DNA from: Liopterus haemorrhoidalis
Lineage: Eukaryota > Arthropoda > Insecta > Coleoptera > Dytiscidae
Length of the DNA stretch: 64,000 nucleotides
Direction: 5' to 3'
NCBI GenBank assembly: GCA_963971575.1
Contig: OZ020618.1
Span: 48,064,509 to 48,128,508, forward strand
The first letter of the stretch is position 1. Every line of letters starts with the position of its first letter. The notes below the pieces were generated by a model. The model was not told the DNA's origin. It saw only the letters and a list, made by a program, of their open reading frames with translations, and did no database searches. Positions 1 to 10,504 of this stretch are shown one piece after another. Position numbers and translations under genes: made by a program.

Positions 1-59
1 AGTTCGTAGGAATATAGTGTGCCGGGAAAAAATTTTAAAAACCTACTGGGCTTTTGGGT

Positions 60-920
60 TAATCAGTTTGTATCACTTCACTTCACTTACGAATTAAACA
101 GAATATGTTTCGTTACTTTATGTTTATATTTTTTAAAGGGTAAATTATCGATATTATAGTTTCCGATCTCACTTATTATTGGGGAATAACTGAATGGGCA
201 CTTTGCAAAAAAAAATTCCGTTGTTTTTAATATAGAGTCTTTTATTAATTCTATTTTCAGCTCTTCGTGCATTTTTCTGATCCGGGTATATTTAGGGAAG
301 TCTCCGGCTAATCTTAGGTACTTATTCTGAATGACCTGTAATTTTTCGATGTTGAGTTTTGAAGTGTTGCTCGAAGCTGGACAAGCGTACATAAGTGTTG
401 GTCTTACTACAACTTTATATAGGAGGATCTTGTTCTTCTGACTTAACTTTTTTATTTAATAGGGGATATAAGGTTCCCAGTTTCGCAGTTGCTAGTTGGC
501 ATCTCTTCTTGCAGTGTACTGTGAAGTTCAGCGTCTGGTCAAGGTGCACCCCTAGGTACTTCACTACGGGCGACCACTCTATTTCCACTCCTTGTATTTT
601 CATATTCTGCATTATTTGCGGTCTTCTTTTGGTGAATATAATTGTTTCTGTTTTAGATTCATTTATTTTTATTTTCCAGCGTTTCATGTAGTTGATCATC
701 TTTTCTGTAGCTTGCTGCAGTCTATTTATGATCGTGTCTATTCTCCATGATTGTACAAAGATAGCAGTATCATCAGCATACAAGGAGTAGTTGACATCTT
801 TTACACGAGGAAAGTCGTTTATATAGATTGAAAATAGAGTAGGTCCGAGAATGGAACCTTGTGGTACACCAGCCGCTATTTTTCTTGTGTTGGACTTCTT
901 GTCATTTAACATGGTAAAAT
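60..920 (-). pseudogene. Jockey-like LINE reverse transcriptase, 5'-truncated and frameshifted
   Basis: This is the palm-to-C-terminal part of a non-LTR retrotransposon reverse transcriptase. Reading leftwards from 912 it shows GVPQGSILGP, then LYADDTAIF with the catalytic YADD near 780, then the thumb motif KYLGVHLD. The first frame ends at 415. The protein continues in another frame from about 440 (KILLYKVVVRPTLMYACPA) to a stop at 87, so one single-base indel near 440-450 breaks it. The C-terminal pattern (LQVIQNKYLRLAGDFPKYTR) is typical of the Jockey clade. The endonuclease, fingers and first palm motif are missing. At 906-920 it abuts a different LINE. It is a dead 5'-truncated copy. 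Confidence 0.85.
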
Positions 921-1290
921 TCTGGCTTTAAAGGTGTTTGTGTTTAGGGCAGACACAGCTTCGTCCGGGAGAGAATTCCACGGGTCGAAGACACGGTTGG
1001 TGACGAAAAACTGCCTTGGCTGTCGTTTAAACTTCTCGTGCTTCAACTTAAAGTGATGGCCACGGAGCCTCTGGTCGGTATTAAGGTGGAATAGTGACGA
1101 CATATCGGTAGAGAACTTGCCCGTTACAATCCTATATATTTGGATTCAGTCTCCACGTTTTCGGCGCTCTGACAGAGATTGAATGTCGAGAATTCTTAAG
1201 CGCTCTTCATACGGCATATGGCGGAGACCTCTTGGCAATCTGGTGGCGCGTCTCTGAACCCCTTCCAGAAGTTGAATGTGCTTTTGTAAG
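906..1290 (-). pseudogene. CR1/L2-type LINE C-terminal fragment
   Basis: On the minus strand this encodes the end of a second LINE reverse transcriptase. It reads [20 protein letters not shown], then [21 protein letters not shown], a stop, IQIYRIV, and finally a tail with FFVTNRVFDPWNSLPDEAVSA. This order (QRRAT, YEERL, GDxIQxYKI, VxxWNSLP) is the usual C-terminus of CR1/L2/Daphne-like elements. One in-frame TGA lies near 1150 where the family normally has Leu or Met. The neighbouring Jockey-like fragment differs in clade, so this is a junction of two separate insertions. Confidence 0.75.
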
Positions 1291-2590
1291 TTAACATATT
1301 ATTATTATTATTACTCGATTTTGGATACCTGACTACGAATATCCGTTTTTAAGTCATATATTCGAAACTGGGCAAACCCGAAACCGGTTTCATTTTGAAA
1401 TCGGTTCCAGTTCCGATAGTCGATTTCTGATACAACTAAAATCAGTGAAACATATTTTGTTCATAATTATCCTATAAATCTAAACTATACTTAGAACCAG
1501 ATCTTTTCTAAAGAGGAGTCTTTTATTTTACGTCTTTATTGTATTGTTAATAATTAAAACATTCCCAAAAATAAATTATCCTTTTTCATTACCTATTAAA
1601 CCAAATTAACCACAAAATTCCCAAAATCCCTTTGGTCTTAAAAAGAACACCTTCATAAAATTCTCCATAAAACTGAACAATAGCTTACAATTAATATATT
1701 CAGAATTTGTGAAGACAGCGTTTCATGTCTATTTATAATTCTGGCAACAAAGCGATTGCAGGCGCGATTATATTAAGGCAAGATGCGCGGTTGACGAAAG
1801 AGATTAGATAAGCAATCCTTAGAAAGATGCGGTCACGGAAGGCGTTGTTACATTGAAACGTTTACATTGCCGGAGCATGGTTTAAGGAAGTAAGATTAAG
1901 GTATGGTTTCTTGTGATGTTTAAGTGCAAAGAGATGAATTAAGGTTGTTTGAGGTGTGATTATATTATATCTGGATTAAGGGTGATTATTTATAAATAGA
2001 TTAATTTAATCTATACACTGATCCGAATATAGAAATGTGTATATATGGCAATGCGTGAAAGCAAATAATGTAGCTTATATCAAGCAAAAAATTATACGTG
2101 GTAGTTTCAGAACGGTTCGCGAATAGCATACGGTAACTCTGAATTCTTGAGGGATACTCTTGGTCGATTATCCGGTGATCTATAAGATTCATTCTAGCGT
2201 AACCTTAAACTATTTTAAACTTTAACCTTTCAAATATATTTCAATTGTATATATTGTGTTAATAAACTTAAACTTAATTCTGAATCGACTTTATTGAACG
2301 TTGTGTAACTCCTTACATTAAATTCCAAGTTTAAATAACAATTTATATCGACCAGAAGATATTCCATCCGTCGGTTGGTAAGTACCAAAATCATTCAATT
2401 CACTTATCATAATGTTGAACACTGAAAACTCACGCCACGCACTTGAATTCCTAATTCAGATGAATCTCATTTTAGTATGAAATTATCATTTTACTGGTTT
2501 TGGTTTTGGTTACAAAATTGTCTTTGGATTACTGATCTTAAAGACCGTTTCCGTCTGGCACGAAGTCTAACAATAGTGTGGTGATGCCAC
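1291..2590. other. AT-rich stretch without recognised genes
   Basis: A short ATT repeat lies near 1302-1314. At 1355-1425 there is an ACCGG/CCGGTT-rich segment resembling the subterminal repeats of the hAT MITE at 28484-29005, but no ends are visible. No coding or RNA signal was found in the rest. Confidence 0.5.
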
Positions 2591-2679
2591 AATGGAGGCT
2601 GGATTGGACGATAAATTATCACAATTATATATATCGAACAACAAGCATTTCGATATGTTTACGGTGATTCACGGTAAGT

Positions 2680-2830
2680 TCATCGAAAATCAATTAATCG
2701 AAAATCAATTCATCGAAAATCAATTCGTCGAAAATCAATTCATTGAAAATCAATTCATCGAAAATCCATTCATCGAAAAACAATTCATCGAATGATCAAT
2801 TCATCGAATCGTCAATTCATCGAAAAACAA
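2680..2830 (+). repeat. ~15-bp minisatellite, left arm
   Basis: About ten head-to-tail units of TTCATCGAAAATCAA with scattered substitutions make the outer part of the left foldback arm. Confidence 0.85.
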
Positions 2831-3074
2831 AAAATATTTTTTAAATATTTGAGATGAATGCCCAGGGGATCGGAAAGCCAAAAAAGCAGTGGTCAATAAA
2901 AGTTGACAGACTACACTTATTAAATAACTATCATACTTGGTCTATTAATAATTTTTAAATTTTCCATTCAGAAAATACGCCAGGTAAAAGATACATGTTG
3001 GATTATTTTGTTGGATTTGTTACATGTACGGTGATTCTAAACAGGTGGCATTGTTATATTAGTGTGAGTTTGTT

Positions 3075-3305
3075 TTGTCATTAAACTAGATGATGGGTAG
3101 CTCGCTTCGCTCGGTTTCTTCTAACCAAACTCTTACTAACCGAACCTAACCTAAGATAGTGTTTTGACATTAAACTAGAAGATGGGTAGCTCGCTTCGCT
3201 CGGCTTCTTCTAACAAAACCCTTACTAACCTAGCCTAACCGAAAATAGTGCTTTGTCTTTAAACTAGAAGATGGGTAAATCGCTCCGCTCGGTTTTAGAC
3301 TTTTA
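3075..3305 (+). repeat. 89-bp tandem repeat, about 2.5 copies
   Basis: The segment TTAAACTAGAAGATGGGTAG, followed by CTCGCTTCGCTCGG and an AACCTAACC-type stretch, recurs at 3081, 3170 and 3259, a period of 89 bp. It lies inside the foldback element. Confidence 0.85.
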
Positions 3306-3659
3306 CTAAATAAACCTAACCTAATTACCTTGTTTTTAGATGCATAGTACTTTATTTTCCCCCATATTAGCCCAATTAAAATGCGTATCATTGTGTATGA
3401 ATTTATAAAAATTATTTGCGTGCAATTGCCCATAACCTGTCTTATTAAACCTTAAAACAAAAAATTTATATGTTTTATTATATAAGTTTTCTTATTATAT
3501 TTCTTTATTTATATTCAAACACTATGTCACTTTATTTACCTTTTTTTAAACCATATAAAAAATTTTATGCAATTATTTCTTAGTCTGTCTACTTTTATTG
3601 ACCACTGCTTTTTTGACTTTCTGATCCCCTCGGCATTCCTCTCAAATATTTACAAAATA

Positions 3660-3814
3660 TTTTCTTTTTTCGATGAATTGACGATTCGCTGAATTGATCA
3701 TTCGATGAATTGATTTTCGATGAATTGATTTTCGATGAATTGATTTTCGATGAATTGATTTTTGATTAATTGATTTTAGATGAATTGCTTTTCGATGAAT
3801 TGATTTTCGATGAG
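3660..3814 (-). repeat. ~15-bp minisatellite, right arm
   Basis: This is the inverted counterpart of the left array, with repeated TTGATTTTCGATGAA units. Unit variants (GACGATTCG, GATCATTCG) occur at the inner edge of both arms in mirrored order, so the arms share one origin. Confidence 0.85.
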
Positions 3815-4789
3815 CTCGTCGGTTACCATAAACTCGCTACAACTTTGATGGTAGTAACCTGATACAAAATCGTAAAACCACTACCCTGCTACATATTTGG
3901 TGGCAGCAGTAAGATCTAAAAAACGTACCAGAGGTAAGCTACATTATTAAACCTTTAATGTTAATGATTTAGATGTAAAACAGCTTTTAAATGAATGTCA
4001 CCATTCTTGAATTCAACGTTTAAAACAAAATCCATCTTTAAATGTCTTTCATAAACCTCGTTTCTTGATTTAATTCATATTTAATTGAAGCGATTCACAC
4101 TTAAAGTTAAAATTTAATTATTTTTCCTATCTCCAGTTGGAGAATTTGAATATTCAATACCTTTTTCATCTGTTAAATACAGCAATGGATCCGAATGAAT
4201 ACCGTGAAATTCAAAGAGAGTCTCTGGATTAAGATTAGAAATATGGTAGTGACATTGATAAGAGACGACCATACATTTGAATGACAATGAATTTATTGAA
4301 GAACGTATTTGAACCCGAATCGGAAGCAGAAGCGATACGTGACAAACGTAAGAATGAAAATAAAGAAAAATGTGACGGAATGCCCAATATCAATTCTATT
4401 GTCTGATTCATGATTGTCAATTTGAAAACAACGAAAGATTACATGACTTATTGAATTGTTTCATTCGGATAAAATGTCTCTCAAAAACATTTTTCCTGTC
4501 ATGAGTTTCTTATAATTTTAATCACGTTCCAACTTATTTTTTTTACTTTGTGAATGAAACTTTTACAACTTTATAGAGTGCAGCGAAACAACAGGTTTAT
4601 GGACAGACATAAATACAGAGGAATCTCTAGTTTCGAAATCAATCCATTCCAGAAGACGATTCACGTTTCAAGTAGTTCGACTATCGAGTTAAATTCAATA
4701 TATATATTTGTCGTACGAGAAGCATAAAACCAAATACAGAAAATAATTAAGCATTACGAAGAGTGTATAATAAGTTTATAATTATTAAA
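3815..4789. other. AT-rich stretch without recognised genes
   Basis: No coding, RNA or element signal was recognised between the foldback element and the (CTGT)n element. Confidence 0.5.
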
Positions 4790-4971
4790 AAATTGATGTG
4801 AAGTGTGCATTTTCAAACATTTCAAGGATTTACAGGTATTTAATAAGTGTAAAAAGCCAACATAATACTGGATGTCTAGGAATATTTGTTCTATAATCAC
4901 AAAAAATCAATAGTTTTTAGGGTTTTGTAGATATGACCAAAAAACCCTTATACCGTCATTTTGTCGTCTGT

Positions 4972-4990
4972 CTCTCTTTCTGCCTGCCTA

Positions 4991-5025
<35 letters not shown>

Positions 5026-5065
5026 GCCTGCCTGTCTGTCTGTTGGGTTATCTGTCTGTCTGTTC
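4972..5065 (+). repeat. (CTGT)n microsatellite
   Basis: An interrupted CTGT/CTGC tetranucleotide run that belongs to the repeat family of copy A. The same position in the other copies also carries CTGT repeats. Confidence 0.9.
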
Positions 5066-5490
5066 GGTAAAATTATTGTTGCCAAACGGCTAAACCTAGA
5101 TGCTTATAAAACTCTTATACAACTTATACAACTCTTTGACCCGCACATAGGAAAAATACTAAAACATCTAAAAAACATCTTCCACTAAAAATATAAACAA
5201 ACATGTGCTCATCGAAAAAAAATTTTTAATTCTGAATAAAAATTTTATTTTTCCAAAATAAATTATTTTGACGCGATTTTTGCCAAAATTGCGCAAATTC
5301 CCACTCCCTGTAGCCCAGATGGTTTAAACTAAAAATCTGAAAAAAATCTAAGTAATGTACATTGGTGTTAACCGGAATAGTACAACAGGAATTTTTGATC
5401 AGATTATGTTTTCGGAAATAACGCATGTTTTGTGTTTTTTGGTTGACGATGTAAAATATTTAATACGTTATGTAACACAATAAACTTTAT

Positions 5491-5566
5491 GCTTTCATAG
5501 TCTAATGGTTAGCCTTCTCGCTTCCTAAGTTGCAAACCAGGGTTCCATCCCGGTCTAGAGACAATA
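5491..5566 (+). other. tRNA-like segment inside the (CTGT)n element
   Basis: The segment has a box A-like TAGTCTAATGG and a box B-like GGTTCCATCCC at tRNA-like spacing, followed by runs of T. The matching place in copy B (about 31782-31850, minus strand) also keeps both box-like motifs. It does not fold as an obviously functional tRNA, so it is better seen as a tRNA-derived internal promoter or a relic of one. Confidence 0.45.
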
Positions 5567-5982
5567 TTATTTTTTCTGTTTTTTTTTTTTGTTTAAATTA
5601 TTTTGTCAACATTCTAGATATATTTTGGCAAATGTTGCATTTAATTTTTAAGAGCATAAATTTAATAACCAGCGGTAATTGTTGAAATTATAATTTAATT
5701 CTATGTTTCAATGTATACGAAATCAGATAGGCGGAACTTATGACTTAAAACAACCCATGGAAGCCATAGGCACAATTTTCAAAATCTTATTAAACCTTGC
5801 TATATATAAAAAATACTGCACATATTTAGAAACCTAAATAATGGTATTAAGCATTCGAATTAAAATTAACAAAAAAATATTTTAACATAAAATTTGCTTT
5901 GGCATCCCAAATAATTATCATGTACTTAACTGAATACCTGAGAAACCCTGAAATGTGTGAAAATTCACACTTCATATCAATT

Positions 5983-6440
5983 TATTGATAATCATTTTTA
6001 TTTGTTATTTGAGTACCAAGCGCTTCCATTTAATTTTTTATAAATCCCAGCGTTTTTTCTGCGTTTGCTTCGTGTTCAAGTCTTCATTGGATTATAAGAA
6101 ATATATTGATGAATGACTTCATTTTTTCCAAAAACGTATATCTCACTATTAACAATCTGTTATTTGATTTATAAGTATTTCGGTACTATAAATGATTTAT
6201 TCCTCTTTGATACCAGATACACAGGACTAATCAGTACCATACTGGACAGCTCAGTAGATGGAACAAACTGTAGGCTGCCTCTCTTAAGTACAACTTAAAA
6301 GACTGGCCAAAGATCGAAACGTGTGGATAGCTGCTGCCAACCAATCCTTGGATTGAAACCGCAGCAGAAGAACCTTCGGATATCGAGTTCCAATCAACCA
6401 ATGAGCCATGAAGGCATGCGAATTCTACAATTACTAACTT
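5983..6440. other. Non-coding stretch
   Basis: Positions about 6000-6090 are an inverted match to the right part of (CTGT)n copy C (about 43205-43270), so the family may extend beyond the inverted ends given for copy A. Nothing else was recognised. Confidence 0.4.
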
Positions 6441-6442
6441 TC

Positions 6443-6515
6443 ATAGGCGCCTGCAGAAATTATTCTAGAGGGGGAGCAAGACCAAAACATAGATATAGAT
6501 GTCACATTCGAACAA
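6443..6515 (+). mobile_element. Left-end fragment of the GGCGCC MITE
   Basis: ATAGGCGCCTGCAGAAATTA and the following ~55 bp match the left end of the MITE at 8169-8523. The right end is absent. Confidence 0.6.
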
Positions 6516-6584
6516 TGCTTGATAAAAGTTATTTTATTACGTATTCTGTGGTAACCGGACCTTATACTAAATTCCAACGTAATC

Positions 6585-7015
6585 TGCTAATAATATGAGA
6601 GTTATGGACATTTTTCAAATTTGGGGTCCTCCTGATGCCCTATTTCTGCATATTTTCCATTTTGGTGCACCTACATTCAAATATTACACCTTTTCACAAG
6701 TCTGTACCAGATCTCAGCGATATCAGTCCATAAATAAGCAAGTTATAGGCCCTGACCCACTTTTTGGCATATTTTTTGAATTTTCAACATCTTTCTGCGT
6801 CATAGGATTAATTTTGAGTTGTCATACCGAATTCCAACTAAATCTACTCATAAATAAGCGACTTATGGGAATTTTTCAACTTTGGGGGCCATCTGAGGCC
6901 CCTGTGCATCATATATCCCGTTTTCGTGTACCTACGATTAAAGATTACCTAATTTCACACCCCTGTGCAAAATCTCAACGATATCGGTCCATAAATAGGC
7001 GAGTAATAGCGGTGC
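6585..7015 (+). repeat. Diverged ~130-bp tandem repeat, about 4 units
   Basis: Blocks with CATAAATAAGCRAGTTATGG followed by a TTTTTCAA or GGGGxCC stretch recur near 6590, 6730, 6850 and 6990. Alternate units are more alike, which gives a ~260-bp composite period. A 178-codon open frame runs across the array (6595-7131) but has no motif I recognise, and I take it to be a by-product of the repeat. Confidence 0.6.
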
Positions 7016-7339
7016 TCCACTTTCGGCCGAAACTGGAGCAGAATTTTTTGTCAAAGTCCGAATTTGGCACTTTTAAGGGTATAAACAGAATCATCTCGAT
7101 GTCACGATTCCAAAAGTATGATGGTTTATAAAATCGGTACATATATTAAGGAGTTATAAGCATTTGAACTAGTTTTCAGTTAATCTGGTCTAGTTCTCAG
7201 ATTAAATTTAAGTAATTAGATTACCCACTTAATTAATGAGTTCACATACGTCATTTCATCCTATTAATTGGTATTAAAACCGAATTTTTTATCGTTAATA
7301 TTCGTATTTATTCGTCAGTTGCATTAATTCCAAAATTTA

Positions 7340-7690
7340 AAACTGGAGGCAGCAGGAGTCAAAGAATTATTTTTTCGTCTACGAAGGTCACAAGTGCAAG
7401 TTAATTAGTTTTCAATATATTAATTGGGGGCAGCAGGTGTCAACAAAAATAATGTTTGGTACTGAAGGTCAAAATGCTATCAGATTAATAAGTGATACGT
7501 AAAAAGAGTTATTTGAGATTTGAGTTGTGTAAATATCCAATTTCTGCCAAAACTGGAGCAGATTTTTTAAAATTTTCAACATTCATCTGCAACACAACTT
7601 ATTATATTTTAAACCTCATACCAAAATCAGTGTCGAATTAATATTTTTATTTTCATTAAGTTGAAACAGCAGGTGTCAACATATCTTAAA
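7340..7690 (+). repeat. Dispersed GGCAGCAGGTGTCAA repeats
   Basis: GGCAGCAGGAGTCAA at 7349 and close relatives at 7428 and 7665 recur with irregular spacing. CCRAAACTGGAGCAGA occurs at 7028 and 7547. These are degenerate repeats with no coding signal. Confidence 0.45.
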
Positions 7691-7954
7691 CAGTGACAAA
7701 GCAGAATGCATAGAATGAGCTTCTAAAGAAATTTGAAATGAGGAAACTAAACGAAGTGATGAACAAAAAAAGAAAAAAGGGAAGTTCGGAGTCCAGGTCT
7801 ATTTGGGCTAAACGGAAATCCACATATTACAACTGGTACCACTTTTCTACCTTCATTTTATAAGGTTTGTATATTTTTTAATGTTTTCTTCCAAAAATGT
7901 ACTTACATAAAATGTACGTAAATTCTGTCCCACACCTTAGCCTAAAACGGTTAA

Positions 7955-8042
7955 ACTAACAATCTGAAAAAATCTAAGTAATGCTCACTGATCTGAACCA
8001 GAAACGTACGAAAGAAAATTTTGATCAGATTAATAGCCAAGC
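7955..8042 (+). mobile_element. (CTGT)n family fragment
   Basis: CAATCTGAAAAAATCTAAGT and the following 60 bp match the body of copy A at about 5330-5405. Confidence 0.55.
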
Positions 8043-8168
8043 TATTAAGAAACAATATTTTTCACAAAACTTGTAATGCAAATTAACTAATATACATCAA
8101 CTTAGACAATTATTGCATTTTGAAAAAATGTATATGCTTAGCTCTAAAGGAATTAAAGGATGCGTACA

Positions 8169-8523
8169 TAGGCGCCCGCAGAAATTATTCTAGGGGGGGG
8201 GGGCAAGAACAAAACAAGATATAGATGTCATATTCGATAAATGCTTTCCACGTGGCGGGTCTGGGAACGATCCGCTGAGGATAAACACTTATTTTCTAGT
8301 TAAAAATGTGTTCTCTATAGTTAAAAATCATCGATTTAGTAAATAAGAACTATCCTGGCTAATAGCCAAAGTTGCTAAAGCAAAAATAAAAAAACAATAG
8401 TTTTTTTTTATGAATTTTATATTTAAATAATTTTTTTTTTTTTCTGTGATACGAATTGGTAATTGGTTCCGATATCCAGGGGGGGGGCAACAGACCCATC
8501 TTGCCCCCTCTTGCGGGCGCCTA
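8169..8523 (+). mobile_element. GGCGCC-ended MITE, 355 bp
   Basis: The ends are 12-bp perfect inverted repeats (TAGGCGCCCGCA), each followed by a G-rich run (ten Gs on the left, a C-rich mirror on the right). There is no coding sequence. A second, one-ended copy lies at 6443-6515. Superfamily is not clear because no target duplication stands out. Confidence 0.7.
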
Positions 8524-8525
8524 TT

Positions 8526-9240
8526 CTTACTTTACTTAATCCTGAAGCCTTTCTACCTTGCGGTGTAAGACTATAGTTGGGTTACTTATTTTCTGGTGTT
8601 GTTCTCCATACTTCTTTCCATCATGTTCTGTCCTTTGTTCGTTGCAGCTTCATTTGTTTCTTGGTGCCAGGTTTTTCTCGGTCTTCCTGGTCTAACTTTT
8701 TTTACTATTTAAAATATTAAAAAGTAAATAATAAAAAACTCTTTTTCCTATTTTGTCTACACGCATTCTGTGTATATGTCCCAGCCCTCTTAGCTGTCCT
8801 TTTTCTATTATAGTCTGTACTGGTTTTGTGCCTAGTTTTTCTCTAAATACTTAATTTTTTATTCCGTCCAATTTTGTTTTACCTTCGATTTTCCTTAAAA
8901 ATCTCATTTCGGAGCTTCTTATTTTAAACCTGTGCGTCTCTGTATTGGACCACGATTCGGAGGCGTATATCAAAATTGCTACTATCACTTTTTTGAAGAT
9001 CTCTACCTTGATGTTAGTTGGTATTTCTTTTTTAGTTAAGAACGATGCTTTCATGCTGCTGAACATTCTTCCTGCTGCACCTACACTTTTCATAATTTCT
9101 TCATCCTTTTTACCATCTTCCGCGAAAACTGGGCCTAGGTATTTGAATTTTCCTACCTGTTCTATTATTTTGTTATCTATTATTATTAATTCTACAATTA
9201 TAAGGAGTTATGCTTTGTGTATAAAATTATACAGTGAATT
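8526..9240 (-). pseudogene. RTE-like LINE C-terminal region
   Basis: On the minus strand this encodes the thumb and C-terminal part of an RTE-like reverse transcriptase. Visible segments are EQVGKFKYLG near 9160-9190, KKVIVAILIYASESW near 8980-9020, and SSEMRFLRKIEGKTKLDGIK ending at a stop at 8851. Beyond the stop the frame still reads as decayed family sequence (LRGLGHIHRM). YASESW and EMRFLRR-type motifs are characteristic of RTE-clade C-termini. The catalytic palm is missing and stops interrupt the rest. Confidence 0.75.
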
Positions 9241-9247
9241 TCTTTAA

Positions 9248-9410
9248 TCCTGCAATATAGGTATTATCGTTACTATGGTAACTGAAATCTGACGGCAATG
9301 TAAAATTGCGTGTCTTTTAATTTGCAACATAGGCTTACATTACATTGCTGTCAAAATAATTTGTCATTACTAGGGAAACCATGCATAATATTAATTTCAA
9401 TGTTGCAGGA
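9248..9410. mobile_element. TTAA-flanked MITE, 163 bp
   Basis: The inverted ends TCCTGCAA...TTGCAGGA are each flanked by TTAA (9244-9247 and 9411-9414). Weaker inverted homology runs about 50 bp inward. TTAA duplication suggests a piggyBac-type non-autonomous element. No coding sequence. Confidence 0.6.
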
Positions 9411-9664
9411 TTAAAGATATTTACTGTAGCATTTTTTGATGACAAGAAATTTCAAATGCAATTACGTGTTTTCTTATTAATGAATATTAAGTTAGCGACT
9501 CGCTTCTAGGGAATAAATATTTGAACTTATAATACCGACACATTAATTCTACAAGAAGCATATTTACGAACAGATATTTGTGATGATGACTTGCATTAAT
9601 TTTGAATGAATAGTAAATTCTATACAAACTTGTTAAATTTACGGCATTCTTTTTTATACAACAC

Positions 9665-9961
9665 TAGCTGGAGAACCCGTACTTTTTGGAAGGTACTTTT
9701 TTGCTATGAATGTTACCTTTTATGTTTTTACAAACGACCACTAGATGGTAATATTGAAATGTGTCATTGCTACATTCGTAAAATTTTACATTTTTTATTG
9801 TGAAATCAGTGGCAGCTTATAAAATGACCGAGAAGTTTATTGACAGTGAGCGTTTAAAAAAAAACAAGTTTGTGAACAAATGGATATTACTCCTAAAGGT
9901 TTACGCTGGATGATTTTTTACGATTTTAATAAAGGTCTAACTCAACAACAATGCATAGATA

Positions 9962-9962
<1 letters not shown>
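9665..9962 (+). pseudogene. Mariner N-terminal fragment (MDIT family)
   Basis: After about 200 bp of 5' untranslated mariner sequence, a start at 9880 reads MDITPKGLRWMIFYDFNKGL and then TQQQCIDIF before it runs into a (TA)n tract. The same family occurs at 38015-38577, 48500-49195 and 51629-52752. The N-terminal helix-turn-helix is cut after about 28 residues. The microsatellite replaced or displaced the rest. Confidence 0.75.

Positions 9963-9968
<6 letters not shown>

Positions 9969-10028
<60 letters not shown>
9969..10028 (+). repeat. (TA)n microsatellite
   Basis: About 60 bp of nearly pure TA directly follow the mariner fragment. Confidence 0.95.
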
Positions 10029-10031
<3 letters not shown>

Positions 10032-10147
10032 TGTTTCTTTTTTAAATCGTCATGTGGATGCATTTACTGAAATAAATGCGAAACGTTCCATGATTTAATT
10101 TATTTATTTATTTCACCCACATGACGATTTAAAAAAGAAACACTAAT
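10028..10147. repeat. Short inverted repeat (29-bp arms)
   Basis: TTAGTGTTTCTTTTTTAAAT and the following bases (arm about 10028-10057) are matched in inverted form at 10119-10147. The ~60-bp interior holds CTGAAATAAATGCGAAACG. A small foldback unit or MITE is likely. Confidence 0.7.
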
Positions 10148-10477
10148 ATCATACCGATTCGTCAAGATCAACCACTAATATATATATATATATATGCTGT
10201 TCACTTTTGTAAGGACAAAGCAGATCTTTTTGGTTACTTTTATAGTGTATTACGGACTTAAAATTAAAAATATTCCCTACGCTGTAAAACCGACTATAGA
10301 TTTATTGGTTATGATCATTATTAAGAAAGTGACATTTTTTATAATTTTTACTTGCCCGACCTTAATATATAAGGGGCAAGTATTGTAATCGCGAAAATTT
10401 TCGATGTCGATATTTTGACTGATGACCACGTTTCATGGTCCAGGGAATACAAAAAACCTATTTTCGAAGTGCCGTCC

Positions 10478-10504
10478 GTGTGTGTGTGTGTGTGTCTGTG
10501 TGTA
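10478..10504 (+). repeat. (TG)n microsatellite
   Basis: A short TG run followed by TATACACGATAACTC in an otherwise unclassified stretch. Confidence 0.9.

Larger units (their letters stand above)
2680..3814. mobile_element. Foldback-type element with tandem-repeat arms
   Basis: Two 234-bp arms, 2680-2913 and 3581-3814, are inverted copies of each other. The outer part of each arm is a run of ~15-bp units (TTCATCGAAAATCAA and variants, about ten per arm). The inner part is a shared unique segment that includes GCAGTGGTCAATAAAAG. Between the arms are about 670 bp of AT-rich DNA with an 89-bp direct repeat and no transposase. Long inverted repeats built from short tandem repeats are the hallmark of Foldback-like DNA elements. 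I see no clear target duplication. A short frame across the left array (Glu-Asn-Gln-Phe-Ile repeats) is a by-product of the 15-bp unit. Confidence 0.75.
4790..5982 (+). mobile_element. (CTGT)n family element, copy A
   Basis: This is the most complete copy of a family seen at least seven times in the window. The ends are imperfect inverted repeats: AAATTGATGTGAAGTGTG at 4790 against its inverted match ending at 5982, and homology continues about 45 bp inward. Inside are a TTTTTAGGGTTTTGTAG box (4915), a (CTGT)n microsatellite (4972-5065), a conserved AT-rich body and a tRNA-like segment (5491-5566). No protein is encoded. Relatives lie at 7955-8042, 30027-32302, 39276-39895, 40797-43487, 50232-50307 and 62271-62765. 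Because several copies start at the TTTTTAGGG box rather than at the outer repeats, either boundary could be the true one. Confidence 0.6.

Noticed and set aside
2592..2795. 67-residue frame with Glu-Asn-Gln-Phe-Ile repeats as a gene
   Set aside because: It is the translation of the 15-bp minisatellite of the foldback arm.
3100..3245. CTAACC / AACCTAACC runs as insect telomere repeats (TTAGG)n
   Set aside because: Only one to two units occur in a row, inside an 89-bp tandem unit. There is no array.
4961..5188. Cys-rich frame over the CTGT run as a small secreted protein
   Set aside because: The Ser-Val-Cys-Leu repeats simply reflect (CTGT)n and the frame has no conserved flanks.
5491..5566. 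Functional tRNA gene
   Set aside because: Box A and box B are present but stems are poor, and a similar segment sits at the same place in another repeat copy.
4796..5975. Helitron assignment for the (CTGT)n family
   Set aside because: GTGTGAAAATTCACAC near one end looks like a terminal hairpin, but no 5' TC / 3' CTRR pair or Rep/helicase is seen, and both ends are inverted repeats.
6595..7131. 178-residue protein as a real gene
   Set aside because: It overlaps degenerate tandem repeats and has no recognisable domain or codon pattern.
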